Source: Bacillus alkalisoli
GTDB lineage: Bacteria > Bacillota > Bacilli > Bacillales > Bacillaceae_I
DNA length: 64,000 nt
Reading direction: 5' to 3'
NCBI RefSeq assembly: GCF_002797415.1
Contig: NZ_KZ454944.1
Location: 1,139,745 to 1,203,744, forward strand
Positions within the stretch are counted from its first letter, which is position 1. Every line of letters begins with the position of its first letter. Below are positions 47,372 through 56,068 of this stretch, one piece after another. Below the pieces are notes generated by a model, which saw nothing but the letters and a program-made list of their open reading frames with translations, was not told where the DNA came from and did not search any database. The translations under genes and the position numbers were made by a program.

Positions 47372-48265
47372 TCATCCCGTCACTTTCTTTAACACATGAG
47401 GAATAATAAATTCAGCTACGTTCACACCAGTACAATTGTAAATGTTACGGATGTGGGCGTTTGAATTAATTTCGCAAACAATTGGAGAGCCATCTTCCCC
47501 AAATAAAAGGTCAACACCAGCGAAATCCGCTCCAACAATATTTGCGCACTCTATAGCCAGTTCTTTTTCTTCTTGTGTTGGTTCATACGTTTCCATTCTA
47601 CCGCCATTACTTACGTTTGCTCTAAAGTCGTTCTCAGAAATTCGCTTCATAGACGCTACGACTTCATCGCCAACAACATTGAGGCGAATATCTTTCCCGT
47701 AGCTAGACTGGATGAATTGTTGTAGCAAAAATGGTTTGTTTCCAATTTCTTTTATTTTCGTATGTAATTCTTCTCGAGACTGAACTAAGAAAACTTGCAT
47801 GCCAAACGAGCCAAAAGCTTCCTTCACAACAAGTGGGAACTTCAGCTCATCTATAGCTACTTCAAACGGTTCCATATCTCCATGCTCGATAAAAACGAGA
47901 GGAGCTAACAACGTTTTAGGCATTGGAATACCGTGGTTTGCTAAAGTTTGAAAGGTAAGAGATTTATTATCACATATAGAAATACAGGAGGAACTATTAA
48001 AAACAGGAATCCCCATCATTTCTAAATGCATAGCTAATGGTATATCTTTGTCTAGAAAAATAACAAAGTCGGGAAGGTCATGACTCCATCTTCCTTTCAG
48101 AACAGCCTTGCCATTTTCAATAGTAGGGAAGAGGTCATTATTCTTAACTAATTTACTCGTTACCTGGTGCTTTTTTGCAGCTTTATCTATCCACTCGGCT
48201 AAATCAACAAACTTAGCTTCTTGTAAGTTACCATTATATATAATCCAGCATGTATAGTTAGTCAT
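47372..48265 (-). CDS. RimK-like ATP-grasp ligase 1
   Basis: A 297-residue ATP-grasp ligase with the full RimK pattern: LPDFVIFLDKDIPLAMHLEM, CDNKSLTFQTLANHGIPMPKT, FPLVVKEAFGSFGMQVFLV for ATP, GKDIRLNVVGDEVVASMKR, and intact metal-binding VDLLFGEDGSPIVCEINSN. RimK proteins add glutamate or other amino acids to a peptide or metabolite carboxylate. Its ATG overlaps the stop of the hydrolase gene (ATGA). Shares its plan with ligase 2, so they may act in sequence or as a heterodimer. Confidence 0.86.
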   Translation of the reverse strand: MTNYTCWIIYNGNLQEAKFVDLAEWIDKAAKKHQVTSKLVKNNDLFPTIENGKAVLKGRWSHDLPDFVIFLDKDIPLAMHLEMMGIPVFNSSSCISICDNKSLTFQTLANHGIPMPKTLLAPLVFIEHGDMEPFEVAIDELKFPLVVKEAFGSFGMQVFLVQSREELHTKIKEIGNKPFLLQQFIQSSYGKDIRLNVVGDEVVASMKRISENDFRANVSNGGRMETYEPTQEEKELAIECANIVGADFAGVDLLFGEDGSPIVCEINSNAHIRNIYNCTGVNVAEFIIPHVLKKVTG

Positions 48266-48915
48266 TTTGTTACTCCTTTAGTGAGAAAAAGTATAACTTC
48301 TTCAAGCGATTGCACGATTGTAGAGAAAGAGTGCATTCCCTCTAATAATTGCCAATTCATTTCGATTTGCAAGCAAAACACGTTACAGCTTTTAGCAATA
48401 TCTGCCGAAACGGTATATGGAAATCCGGCAGTAAAAATATTATCCACTCGGACTTCTTTCACACCGTTCTTATGGAACACATCCTCGATCCGCCTTATTA
48501 GGTCGGTTCTTCCTTGAATGTTCTTGCCACGACCAGTTCCAAGGTCAATGTCGTATGGTCGATGAGGTGCCATAATGTGCAAATCTAGCACGTATTGGAT
48601 GTTTTCGTCGCATATTAGTTTTTTAGCAATTTCTCTATACGTGCTAACAGGATCGTAATTTGCATCGTCCTGTTTATTTCTCGTTTTAAATATGGTAAAA
48701 CAGTTTGTTGATTCTTGGAGTAGTTGAGCTATTACGCCAGTTCGAAACTCTCCTGTTTTCGGCTGTCCCTCGCGCGTTTGAGTGACACTATGTGGTGCGG
48801 AAACAAGGACGGGAATCTTTCCAATTATAATATGAAAGTCTCCTTGATTGCTCTTATATCTTTCTTCTTTAAAGACGGCATCCATCTTTACTATTTGCTC
48901 GGTAGAATATATCAT
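48262..48915 (-). CDS. N-formylglutamate-amidohydrolase-like hydrolase
   Basis: A 218-residue enzyme resembling the HutG-type N-formylglutamate amidohydrolase fold: zinc-binding PVLVSAPHSV near residue 35, KTGEFRTG, QYVLDLHIMAPH and a terminal LQIEMN. Such enzymes cleave amides of glutamate-like compounds. It likely trims or recycles the product of the neighbouring ligases; that is inference. I start at ATG 48915, behind AAAGGGGAG and overlapping the upstream stop; a longer frame lies inside the preceding gene. Confidence 0.78.
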   Translation of the reverse strand: MIYSTEQIVKMDAVFKEERYKSNQGDFHIIIGKIPVLVSAPHSVTQTREGQPKTGEFRTGVIAQLLQESTNCFTIFKTRNKQDDANYDPVSTYREIAKKLICDENIQYVLDLHIMAPHRPYDIDLGTGRGKNIQGRTDLIRRIEDVFHKNGVKEVRVDNIFTAGFPYTVSADIAKSCNVFCLQIEMNWQLLEGMHSFSTIVQSLEEVILFLTKGVTK

Positions 48916-50780
48916 GAGGAACTCCCCTTTTTTGTCGAAATACTGTATCGAACTCTCGATAGTGTTACATACATGGAGAAAGGAATAAACACAGTAATTA
49001 ATAGTATTTGCATCCATGTAGTGAAAATATCAAGGGTTAATACGGTGAAAAGAACGGCCATAATAGGAACGAACTGGATATTCCAGTTTTTCTGTAAAAG
49101 GAACATCATATCTCGGCGAACCGTACAAACTTTCCCGATATTTGTAATTCCTAATTGTTCTCGAATGGAAGAGGGGACCGCCACACATATATTCATTGTA
49201 CTACTAGTATTCATTACATTCGTTTCTTTTACTAATTCTAAATCGCTCATTTCTAACACTTGAACTCTAGCTGTTTTATTACGGTATTGTAAAAGAACGG
49301 AATCAGCTTCTTCAATACCGAGTAACGTCATTGTACTTTTCGTTAATCGAATAATAGAGCTTGTTTCATCAGACGTATACGGTCGGATCACTTTTAAGTC
49401 AATCGCTTTATCTCGAATAAAAACATTTAAAATTGTATCTCGTACTTTTTCTTTCCAATCTTTCTTTTCTTCTACTTTGTAATAATGATTCACAGGATAA
49501 ATATATGTTGTGCGATAACCAACTTTATTTAATAAACCTTTCATTTTTAAAGACTGAGTAAATTCTAATTTATCGAGCGATTTTCCGTTCTTATAGGAGT
49601 TCTCCAATAATTCTTGCTCTACATCAGCTAAAATGCATTCTTGACTATTTGTTTTCTTTTTATGGATAAGGCTTTTATAAGTAGGTAAAAGCTCAGGTAA
49701 TTGCTCATATTCAAGAAATTGACGTTGAATGTAGTTTAGCTTTATTTCATTGTCCGTTATATCTTCGTCCACCTGCACGTTATGAATATTAAAGTCGAAT
49801 GAAGTTCCTGTATACGGATTCACTAATTCTAGAAAAGGTGACTGAAGACGTTGTAACTGTTTAAACGTATTTTCAGACACAATGACACAATTTTCTTGAA
49901 CGAGTGATGCTCTTTGTGTTTGAATACTAGTAAACTCAAATCTAGCTGCTTGTTGAATGGAAAGTTTTCCGGTATATTCCTCATTTAAAAACTGTTTCTT
50001 TACAGATTTCGCTAGAACAATCTGTCCTCTTTCTAAATCAGCTCTTTTTCTTTCATAAACCACACATTTCTGAAAAAAACCATTGGAAGGATTGAATAAA
50101 ACGAGGTAATCATGTTCCATTAGCTTTAATTCTTCCATTGTATCTTTTGAAAGTTCCACCCGATTCCACGGAACGATGCTACCAACTTTTTTATCTATTA
50201 CAGGTTCAATTGTATGCCAATCATTTTTGCAATTTTCAACTTGAGTTGGCAGTATATTCATTAAAGATAGAATGATAGTGAATAAATCAGAAGGGAAATT
50301 ATTCTTACTATTGATAGAGAATTTAATAGAAGGAAGTGCGTCTTTTAAACAATAATCTTCCGTATCACATATGTAACTTTCAAAGTTTGTTAATCCACAT
50401 GCATTTGCTATACTGTTTACTAATGGATGAAAATGATCATTTTGCATATAGGCATATTGATTTACTTCTGAAAACTCTAACCCAATGACACCACGTATCA
50501 TCTGTTTCGATATGTATTGATTAACTTTACTTTCCGTTTTATTCGTATGTTTTTTTAGGATAAGCAAATGGCAATTTGTTATTTCTTTTAACGTCATTCC
50601 AGCAGCAATAAAATCAGGTGAATCTGATTGTACAATAAGCAAGATAGGCAATGTGCCTTTTTTATATTGGTCTTTTTTAAAAGGAAAGAATTTTTCTCTT
50701 TGTAATTTACTTTTTGTTTTTGAAAAATAAGTCAAAGCGCTCTTCTTTGTAGAAAAACGATTAGAAAATAAATGTATCAT
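48912..50780 (-). CDS. Membrane-anchored protein with repeated beta-barrel-like modules
   Basis: A 622-residue protein I do not recognise as a named family. Residues 205-560 contain three repeats, each with two half-motifs: VELSKDTMEELKL (208) with VLAKSVKKQFL (255); VIVSENTFKQLQRL (299) with IKLNYIQRQFLEY (346); IIRLTKSTMTLLGI (476) with CVAVPSSIREQLGI (532). Modules 1 and 2 share N-P-x-x-G after the first half. This resembles double-psi beta-barrels of the CDC48 N-domain kind. Two transmembrane helices follow at 568-607. Residues 45-180 may be a degenerate amidohydrolase domain. First gene of the operon, ATG behind GGGGGTGA. Confidence 0.7.
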   Translation of the reverse strand: MIHLFSNRFSTKKSALTYFSKTKSKLQREKFFPFKKDQYKKGTLPILLIVQSDSPDFIAAGMTLKEITNCHLLILKKHTNKTESKVNQYISKQMIRGVIGLEFSEVNQYAYMQNDHFHPLVNSIANACGLTNFESYICDTEDYCLKDALPSIKFSINSKNNFPSDLFTIILSLMNILPTQVENCKNDWHTIEPVIDKKVGSIVPWNRVELSKDTMEELKLMEHDYLVLFNPSNGFFQKCVVYERKRADLERGQIVLAKSVKKQFLNEEYTGKLSIQQAARFEFTSIQTQRASLVQENCVIVSENTFKQLQRLQSPFLELVNPYTGTSFDFNIHNVQVDEDITDNEIKLNYIQRQFLEYEQLPELLPTYKSLIHKKKTNSQECILADVEQELLENSYKNGKSLDKLEFTQSLKMKGLLNKVGYRTTYIYPVNHYYKVEEKKDWKEKVRDTILNVFIRDKAIDLKVIRPYTSDETSSIIRLTKSTMTLLGIEEADSVLLQYRNKTARVQVLEMSDLELVKETNVMNTSSTMNICVAVPSSIREQLGITNIGKVCTVRRDMMFLLQKNWNIQFVPIMAVLFTVLTLDIFTTWMQILLITVFIPFSMYVTLSRVRYSISTKKGSSS

Positions 50781-50798
50781 TTCACGTCACCCCCACGT

Positions 50799-50850
50799 AC
50801 AGACAATATCATCTGTCTGCTATACTAAAATATTTTACTACTTTTTACAA
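50799..50850 (-). promoter_or_regulatory. Promoter and operator-like dyad of the five-gene operon
   Basis: On the minus strand TTGTAA (50850-50845) and TAGTAT (50827-50822) are 17 bp apart. Just downstream CAGACAGATGATATTGTCTG (50819-50800) forms a dyad across the expected start site, where a repressor could bind. Confidence 0.6.
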
Positions 50851-50871
50851 CACATATGGAAGGAAATCACT

Positions 50872-52167
50872 ATGTATAAAGATATTACGAAAATAGCTGA
50901 AAAGTTACTTTTACAATCCGGTAACAAAATAGAATTAGGTTTATCTAGAATGAATGAATTTTTACAATCGGTTGCAAATCCGCAGGAACAACTTAAGTGC
51001 ATCCATGTAGGTGGAACAAACGGCAAAGGCTCTACCGTCAAATATTTAGAAGGCATGCTAATGGAGTCTGGCCTCACTGTTGGTGTCTTTCACTCCCCGT
51101 ATTACGAAGCAATAAACGACCAAATAACAGTTAACGGTACATACATAAGTGACGAAGAAATTCATCGTATTATAAAGCATTTCGAAACCACTGTAAAAAC
51201 GAAAATAACAGAATTTGAATTGTTAACCGCCATAGCTCTTTACTATTTTTCATCGGTGAAAAAAGTAGATATTGCGCTAATTGAAGTCGGGATGGGTGGG
51301 GAAGACGATTCAACAAATGTCGTTGAGCCAATTGTATCGATCATTACAAATGTAGGAATGGATCATGCTGATTTTTTAGGAAACAGTTTAGTAGAAATAG
51401 CCAACAAAAAAGCGGGAATCATTAAGCGTGGAGTTCCCCTTGTTTCAAGTGTAAGTCAAGAAGAGTTACGTCATTTGTTAAAAAATAAATGTGTCGATTT
51501 CGGATGTGATTCCTACTTTTTAAAGGAAGAGTTTAAAGTAGAGTCTATTAATCAAGATACATTAGGAGAAACGTTTAATTTCATTTATAAAGACCAAACG
51601 ATAGAAAATATTTATATTCCATTGACCGGTGAACATCAAATACAAAATGCTGCTCTTGCAGTGATGACTTATTTATTATTAAAAGACAAGCAAATGGTAG
51701 TCAGTAACGAGCAACACATGAAAAAGGGACTAAAGAATGTATCACACGCGGGTAGATTTGAAATTATGTCCACCTCTCCAACCATAATACTAGATGGAGC
51801 TCATAATCTTGAAGCAGTCGAGATGCTAGTAAAAACGATACAACATAAGTTTTCTAATAAAGATATCACAATTGTTTTCTCTGCATTTAAAGATAAACCT
51901 ATTCGAGAAATGGTAAACGAACTCACAAAGCTAGGTGGCAAAATTATCTTTACAACCGTGCCTTCTCCAAGAAACATTAGTGCGAAGGAGCAATACAACA
52001 TTGCTGGTATAACGAAAGCATCCTATGAAGAAAACTGTGAAACCGTAGTGAAGCAAGAAATATTAAATTGTAAACAACATAACAATCTATTAGTAATTAC
52101 CGGTTCCTTACACTTTATATCAATAGTTCGGAAGTATTTACTAGATTTATCGAAAGTAGAAAAATAG
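50872..52167 (+). CDS. folC: Folylpolyglutamate synthase / dihydrofolate synthase
   Basis: A 431-residue Mur-ligase-fold enzyme that adds glutamate to dihydropteroate and tetrahydrofolates. Signatures are intact: P-loop HVGGTNGKGSTVKYLEGML near 45, FHSPYYEAINDQITVNG, EVGMGGEDDSTNVVEP, NVGMDHADFLG and ILDGAHNLEAVEML in the C-terminal domain. The ATG follows GGAAGGAAAT. It is divergent from the five-gene operon; the DGAH motif and position after valS make it the genuine FolC. Confidence 0.93.
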   Translation: MYKDITKIAEKLLLQSGNKIELGLSRMNEFLQSVANPQEQLKCIHVGGTNGKGSTVKYLEGMLMESGLTVGVFHSPYYEAINDQITVNGTYISDEEIHRIIKHFETTVKTKITEFELLTAIALYYFSSVKKVDIALIEVGMGGEDDSTNVVEPIVSIITNVGMDHADFLGNSLVEIANKKAGIIKRGVPLVSSVSQEELRHLLKNKCVDFGCDSYFLKEEFKVESINQDTLGETFNFIYKDQTIENIYIPLTGEHQIQNAALAVMTYLLLKDKQMVVSNEQHMKKGLKNVSHAGRFEIMSTSPTIILDGAHNLEAVEMLVKTIQHKFSNKDITIVFSAFKDKPIREMVNELTKLGGKIIFTTVPSPRNISAKEQYNIAGITKASYEENCETVVKQEILNCKQHNNLLVITGSLHFISIVRKYLLDLSKVEK

Positions 52168-52190
52168 GGGAAAATTCTCCTATTTTTAAA
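52158..52190 (+). terminator. Terminator overlapping the end of folC
   Basis: AAAAATAGGGG pairs with CTCCTATTTTT (one G-T pair) around AAAATT; the stop codon lies in the stem. Confidence 0.7.
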
Positions 52191-52282
52191 TTATTTTTTT
52201 AATGACAAAAGTTAGAAAATTTGTTAAACTTAGCTTAATTATATTGTTTTCGGAAAAAGCGAAATAGAGGGGAGGTAAGTGA

Positions 52283-54010
52283 GTGTCAGGACTTGAACTT
52301 AGTTGGCAAAGAAACAGTTTAATTTGGGCTGCTTTTGTTATCTTTTTCCCAATTATTGTTTGGACAGGTTACATAGTATCACCAGTATCTATAGCAGAAA
52401 TACCGGTATGGCACGTAGTAGGTTTTACTATTTTAATGATCATCCTTGCTCTCATCCCCATTATTGTTGCTGATGTTCCAATCTTTTTAATGCAAGGTGT
52501 TTCATTGGCAGTCTTTTTATCGTTTGGTTTGTTTGTTGAAATGACACTAACTATTTTAGGTGTTGTTGCCTTATTAATATATGTAAGAATAAGTAAAGCA
52601 GAGTCGTACAGAATACCTATTAACCTCTTAATGTTTTCATTAGCTTCATTAGCCTCTGGGTTTATTTTCTATTTTCTTGGAGGAGTGCACGGAAGCACAA
52701 ATTTACTCTTACCATCGGTTATTGTTCCTATTCTAGCTCATCAATTCACATATTTTATGATGAATCAGTTAGGACTCTACTTTATAACAAACTACATACA
52801 TAGAATGAAAAAGAAGTTTTACTCTATTGATACAAAGTGGGACGGTGTTACAAGTATAGTAGTTTTACCAGTTGGGATCATTCTTTATATGTTGTACCAG
52901 CAGGTGGATGTTGCTGCATTATTTTATGTAGGACTACCGTTTGTCATTTTAGCGCTAATTTTAAGGCTATATCATAATAGTGAAAAGGTAAATAGCTATT
53001 TACAACGTGCCGCAGATGTGGGACATGAGATGACAGAAAAATTAAATGTGCAAGGTGTTTTAGATATTTTTCTAGAAAAAGTAACGGCTATTTTTCCTGC
53101 TGACTATGCGGCGATTATAAATGTTTTGGATGAAAAAGAGTTTCGGTTGTTACGTGAAATAAATAAGCATAACATTGATGCAGAAACTAAGTTTATGTAC
53201 TACGGTGGGATCTGTTATGATGTACTCATTTCTAAAAAAGGTGTTTGTTATGAAACAAATAAGAAGTGGAAAAAACCTGAAGTAGATAAACAATATACGC
53301 TAAACAGTTTAATGTGTGTGCCTGTCATACGTAACCAACAAGTAGTAGGGTTAATTATATTAGCAAAGAAAAAGAAACGTGCGTATGATAAATCACAGCT
53401 AATGATATTAGATATTCTAGCTTCTCACTTCGGCGTCGCAGTTGAAAAAGCACGCCATTACGAAGAGACGAAGAAAAACAGTGAACGTTGTGCATTAACG
53501 AAACTATATAACTATCGCTTCTTTGAAAATGTGTTGGAAAATGAGTTTGGAAAGCTAGTTACAAAGGAAAATACTAGTCTTTCACTTATTTTACTTGACC
53601 TAGATCATTTTAAGAGGGTAAACGATACGTATGGTCATCAAAGCGGAAATGAAATATTAATCCAAGTCGCAAACAGATTGTCGACGATTGTTGGTACAAA
53701 CGGAATCGTTGCTCGTTACGGCGGAGAAGAGTTTGTCATTCTCTTGCCAAATATGGAACGTAAACATTGTTACGAACTAGCAGAGAAAATAAGACTTAAT
53801 CTTGCAAATCGTGCATTTACATTGAAACAACATATAAAAGAAACGAACACAGCTCAACTTGTTAAAGTCACAGCGAGCATCGGCTTTGCAACAGCTCCAG
53901 ATGACGCAGAAGATGGATTAAGCCTAATCCGCCACGCCGACCGTGCAATGTATGTAGGAGCGAAACAAGCTGGAAGGAATAAAGTAGCGGAGTATCGGAA
54001 ATCTTCGTGA
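52283..54010 (+). CDS. Membrane diguanylate cyclase (GAF-GGDEF)
   Basis: A 575-residue protein with five to six N-terminal transmembrane helices (1-230), a GAF sensor domain (about 245-385) and a GGDEF cyclase domain (about 405-572) that makes c-di-GMP from two GTP. The active loop is ARYGGEEFVILLPN, with LILLDLDHFKRVNDTYGHQ for metal and nucleotide. The inhibitory I-site RxxD is replaced by GTNG, so product inhibition there is unlikely. GTG 52283 lies 7 bases after AGGGGAGG. Its closeness to the pilus genes suggests a link. Confidence 0.92.
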   Translation: MSGLELSWQRNSLIWAAFVIFFPIIVWTGYIVSPVSIAEIPVWHVVGFTILMIILALIPIIVADVPIFLMQGVSLAVFLSFGLFVEMTLTILGVVALLIYVRISKAESYRIPINLLMFSLASLASGFIFYFLGGVHGSTNLLLPSVIVPILAHQFTYFMMNQLGLYFITNYIHRMKKKFYSIDTKWDGVTSIVVLPVGIILYMLYQQVDVAALFYVGLPFVILALILRLYHNSEKVNSYLQRAADVGHEMTEKLNVQGVLDIFLEKVTAIFPADYAAIINVLDEKEFRLLREINKHNIDAETKFMYYGGICYDVLISKKGVCYETNKKWKKPEVDKQYTLNSLMCVPVIRNQQVVGLIILAKKKKRAYDKSQLMILDILASHFGVAVEKARHYEETKKNSERCALTKLYNYRFFENVLENEFGKLVTKENTSLSLILLDLDHFKRVNDTYGHQSGNEILIQVANRLSTIVGTNGIVARYGGEEFVILLPNMERKHCYELAEKIRLNLANRAFTLKQHIKETNTAQLVKVTASIGFATAPDDAEDGLSLIRHADRAMYVGAKQAGRNKVAEYRKSS

Positions 54011-54048
54011 CGCTATAGTGTTTAATGGATAGTTTATAGTTGGTTAGG
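54010..54048. repeat. TAGTG/TTAATGGATAGT repeat copy
   Basis: Immediately after the cyclase stop, TATAGTGTTTAATGGATAGT then TTATAGTTGGTTAGG aligns with the left arm of the valS leader repeat (42091-42121) with about six differences. Confidence 0.55.
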
Positions 54049-54057
54049 AAAATAGAA

Positions 54058-54102
54058 GAAAAACACTAGTAACCGAATTCACTTGGCTACTAGTGTTTTT
54101 TT
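54058..54102. terminator. Bidirectional terminator, cyclase and minor pilin genes
   Basis: AAAACACTAGTA pairs with TACTAGTGTTTT; T-tract on the plus side, and TTCTTCTATTTT leaves on the minus side. It separates convergent units. Confidence 0.85.
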
Positions 54103-54105
54103 AGT

Positions 54106-55089
54106 TTAATAGTTAACATCAATATCGAATATTCCCCATTCATTTATATCGTAGGCAAATTTCACACTTTCATAAATTTGAGCTGGGCACTTTGAATCAA
54201 TAATATTTTGAGCAATAGGTTTAAAAACTCCATCTTTTTTCTCGAAAGCATTTCCTCTAACACAAATATAGTTTCCACTACCACCTTGATCAATACCTCT
54301 ACTAAAATAAGCATCACCTGAAATGAGTAGTTTTCCGCTACCACCTCTAAAGTCTATAATACCTTCAAACCATGCATTCCCAGCAATAGATAATGTTGCA
54401 CTACCTCTTATATCAACTGTATTAAGGAATCTTGGAGAGGATTCAAAAAATGTAGAGCCAGAACTCCCTGATATGGACAAAGAATTACGAGTAATCAATG
54501 GTAGAGTAGATGGATCAACAGGTACTACTTGACCATTACTATCTCTTTGCTCTTGCGAAATACCAGCAGAATTACCATTCGAGATAGTGAAAGCGGCAGT
54601 AACAACTTTTTCTTTCCCACCAACTATACCAGTACTCTTAATAGGGATGGTAATATTATTAAATCCATCACATGTAGTGTTGTTCCCCGATTTAAGTGTG
54701 AATGGACCGTTTGAATCCAATTTATATTTATAATTAACATTTTGTATAGTAATAGTTTCTGAAGTAGGATTCAAAGGCCTAAAAAAGCTTAATGCTCTTA
54801 AATTAGTTTGTATTCTATTACAGAATAAATTGTCATGTTCACTCAATGGTCTATTTAGATTTTTAACTTCCTTTATAGTTGCATTTACCTGGCTTTGAAT
54901 AAGTGCGTGTGCATGAGTTACGCCCATTTCCGCTAAATCTTTCGTTTGTGTCATCTCTTCACTTCTATTTACTTGAAGAGCAGTATTAACTGATTTTGGT
55001 ATAAGCATCATCGCCAATAACGAAATTAGTACAATCGATAGGAGGACCATTACCATCGTGTAGCCTTGATTATTTAAATGTTTTTTCAT
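54106..55089 (-). CDS. Large minor pilin, PilX/GspK-like, with beta-repeat domain
   Basis: A 327-residue protein with a class III signal NNQG-YTMVMVLLSIVLIS and a hydrophobic N-terminal helix. Position +5 after cleavage is Met, not Glu, as in GspK-type tip subunits. The middle has two cysteines; residues 205-280 carry repeated short strands (DIRGSATLSIAGNAWFEG, LLISGDAYFSRG, NYICVRGNAFEK) typical of a beta-helix or bactofilin-like fold. Four cysteines outside the leader could form disulfides. Third of three minor pilin genes. Confidence 0.75.
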   Translation of the reverse strand: MKKHLNNQGYTMVMVLLSIVLISLLAMMLIPKSVNTALQVNRSEEMTQTKDLAEMGVTHAHALIQSQVNATIKEVKNLNRPLSEHDNLFCNRIQTNLRALSFFRPLNPTSETITIQNVNYKYKLDSNGPFTLKSGNNTTCDGFNNITIPIKSTGIVGGKEKVVTAAFTISNGNSAGISQEQRDSNGQVVPVDPSTLPLITRNSLSISGSSGSTFFESSPRFLNTVDIRGSATLSIAGNAWFEGIIDFRGGSGKLLISGDAYFSRGIDQGGSGNYICVRGNAFEKKDGVFKPIAQNIIDSKCPAQIYESVKFAYDINEWGIFDIDVNY

Positions 55090-55101
55090 TTTTCACCTCT
55101 C

Positions 55102-55587
55102 CTAAAGACGACTTATAATCGTAGTCAATTCAAATGTTAGTGAAGGATCATCTTTATTTATTAATTTTAATTGTTTTATATCTATAGGGTTACCCACCAC
55201 AACGGAAAAAGATTTAGAAGAGGACGGATCATTATTTTTCGTGTTAATGGATACGCTTCGTGCTTCATTTTCAGCTGATAGATTGTTAAAAGTTAATTCA
55301 ATATCATAATAACGACTATTCATCGTAATTTCCCCGATTTTTAATTCCCAATCACCGTTGGCCTTCTTTGTATATTGAAAGGTGTAATCTTCTTTTTCAT
55401 GTGCGGTAGAAAACATTTGGATGATAATGTTTGCTTCTTGACGTAAATTAATGTGCGAATCGCTTTTATCTGCATTACGGAATGTTTGGAAAAAAATCGC
55501 CGCGACTAATCCAGAAATGATAAACGCTATCATGAGAGCTGCTAAAAGTTCTACAAGTGTTATCCCTTTTTCGTTGTTTATTTTCAT
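55102..55587 (-). CDS. Minor pilin, PilW/GspJ-like
   Basis: A 161-residue pre-pilin with cleavage site NEKG-ITLVELLAALMIAFIISG, including the conserved Glu at +5. The rest is a soluble beta-rich head without cysteines. Genes on either side are 4 and 12 bases away, forming one minus-strand transcript. Probably part of a pilus initiation or tip complex. Confidence 0.82.
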   Translation of the reverse strand: MKINNEKGITLVELLAALMIAFIISGLVAAIFFQTFRNADKSDSHINLRQEANIIIQMFSTAHEKEDYTFQYTKKANGDWELKIGEITMNSRYYDIELTFNNLSAENEARSVSINTKNNDPSSSKSFSVVVGNPIDIKQLKLINKDDPSLTFELTTIISRL

Positions 55588-55591
55588 ACCT

Positions 55592-56068
55592 TTAGTTTCC
55601 TCCTCTTACATACCCAAATGTTTCCGATAGTAATGTTCGCTTTGTAACATCAGCAGAATCAAATATTTTCACATGGACTACATACAAGGTAGGAGTAGTG
55701 AAACTAAGTGTTTGTTTCGTCAAAATTATTTCTGGATAGTACGTTTTATGGTTCACCTTATAAAAACAGGAAGAAGGTTCTAGTGCCTCTTTTAACTTCG
55801 GATGGTAATTTGTATCAAAATTGGAACATGAAATGACGAGGTTTTGTGAAGAACCAGTGTAGTTTTCCGTTACAATGTTTAACGTTTTTCTAGCTAAATT
55901 ATAAGCAACAAGTTTGTCTTCATTTTTCGTGGAGAAAAATAGTGCTTGATTGGAGAAACTAAAAAATGTTATTAAGACGAACGATAAAATGACAAGTGAG
56001 ACTAGAATTTCTAGTAATGAAAAGCCGGACTCATTTTTCAGTGCATATTTGAAGTTTTTTATTTTCAT
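55592..56068 (-). CDS. Minor pilin, PilV/GspI-like
   Basis: A 158-residue pre-pilin; cleavage site NESG-FSLLEILVSLVILSF with Glu at +5. Two cysteines (VISCSNFD and PSSCFYKV) could make a disulfide loop in the head. First gene of the divergent minor pilin operon; the ATG follows AGGAAGGTAATGAA. Confidence 0.82.
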   Translation of the reverse strand: MKIKNFKYALKNESGFSLLEILVSLVILSFVLITFFSFSNQALFFSTKNEDKLVAYNLARKTLNIVTENYTGSSQNLVISCSNFDTNYHPKLKEALEPSSCFYKVNHKTYYPEIILTKQTLSFTTPTLYVVHVKIFDSADVTKRTLLSETFGYVRGGN

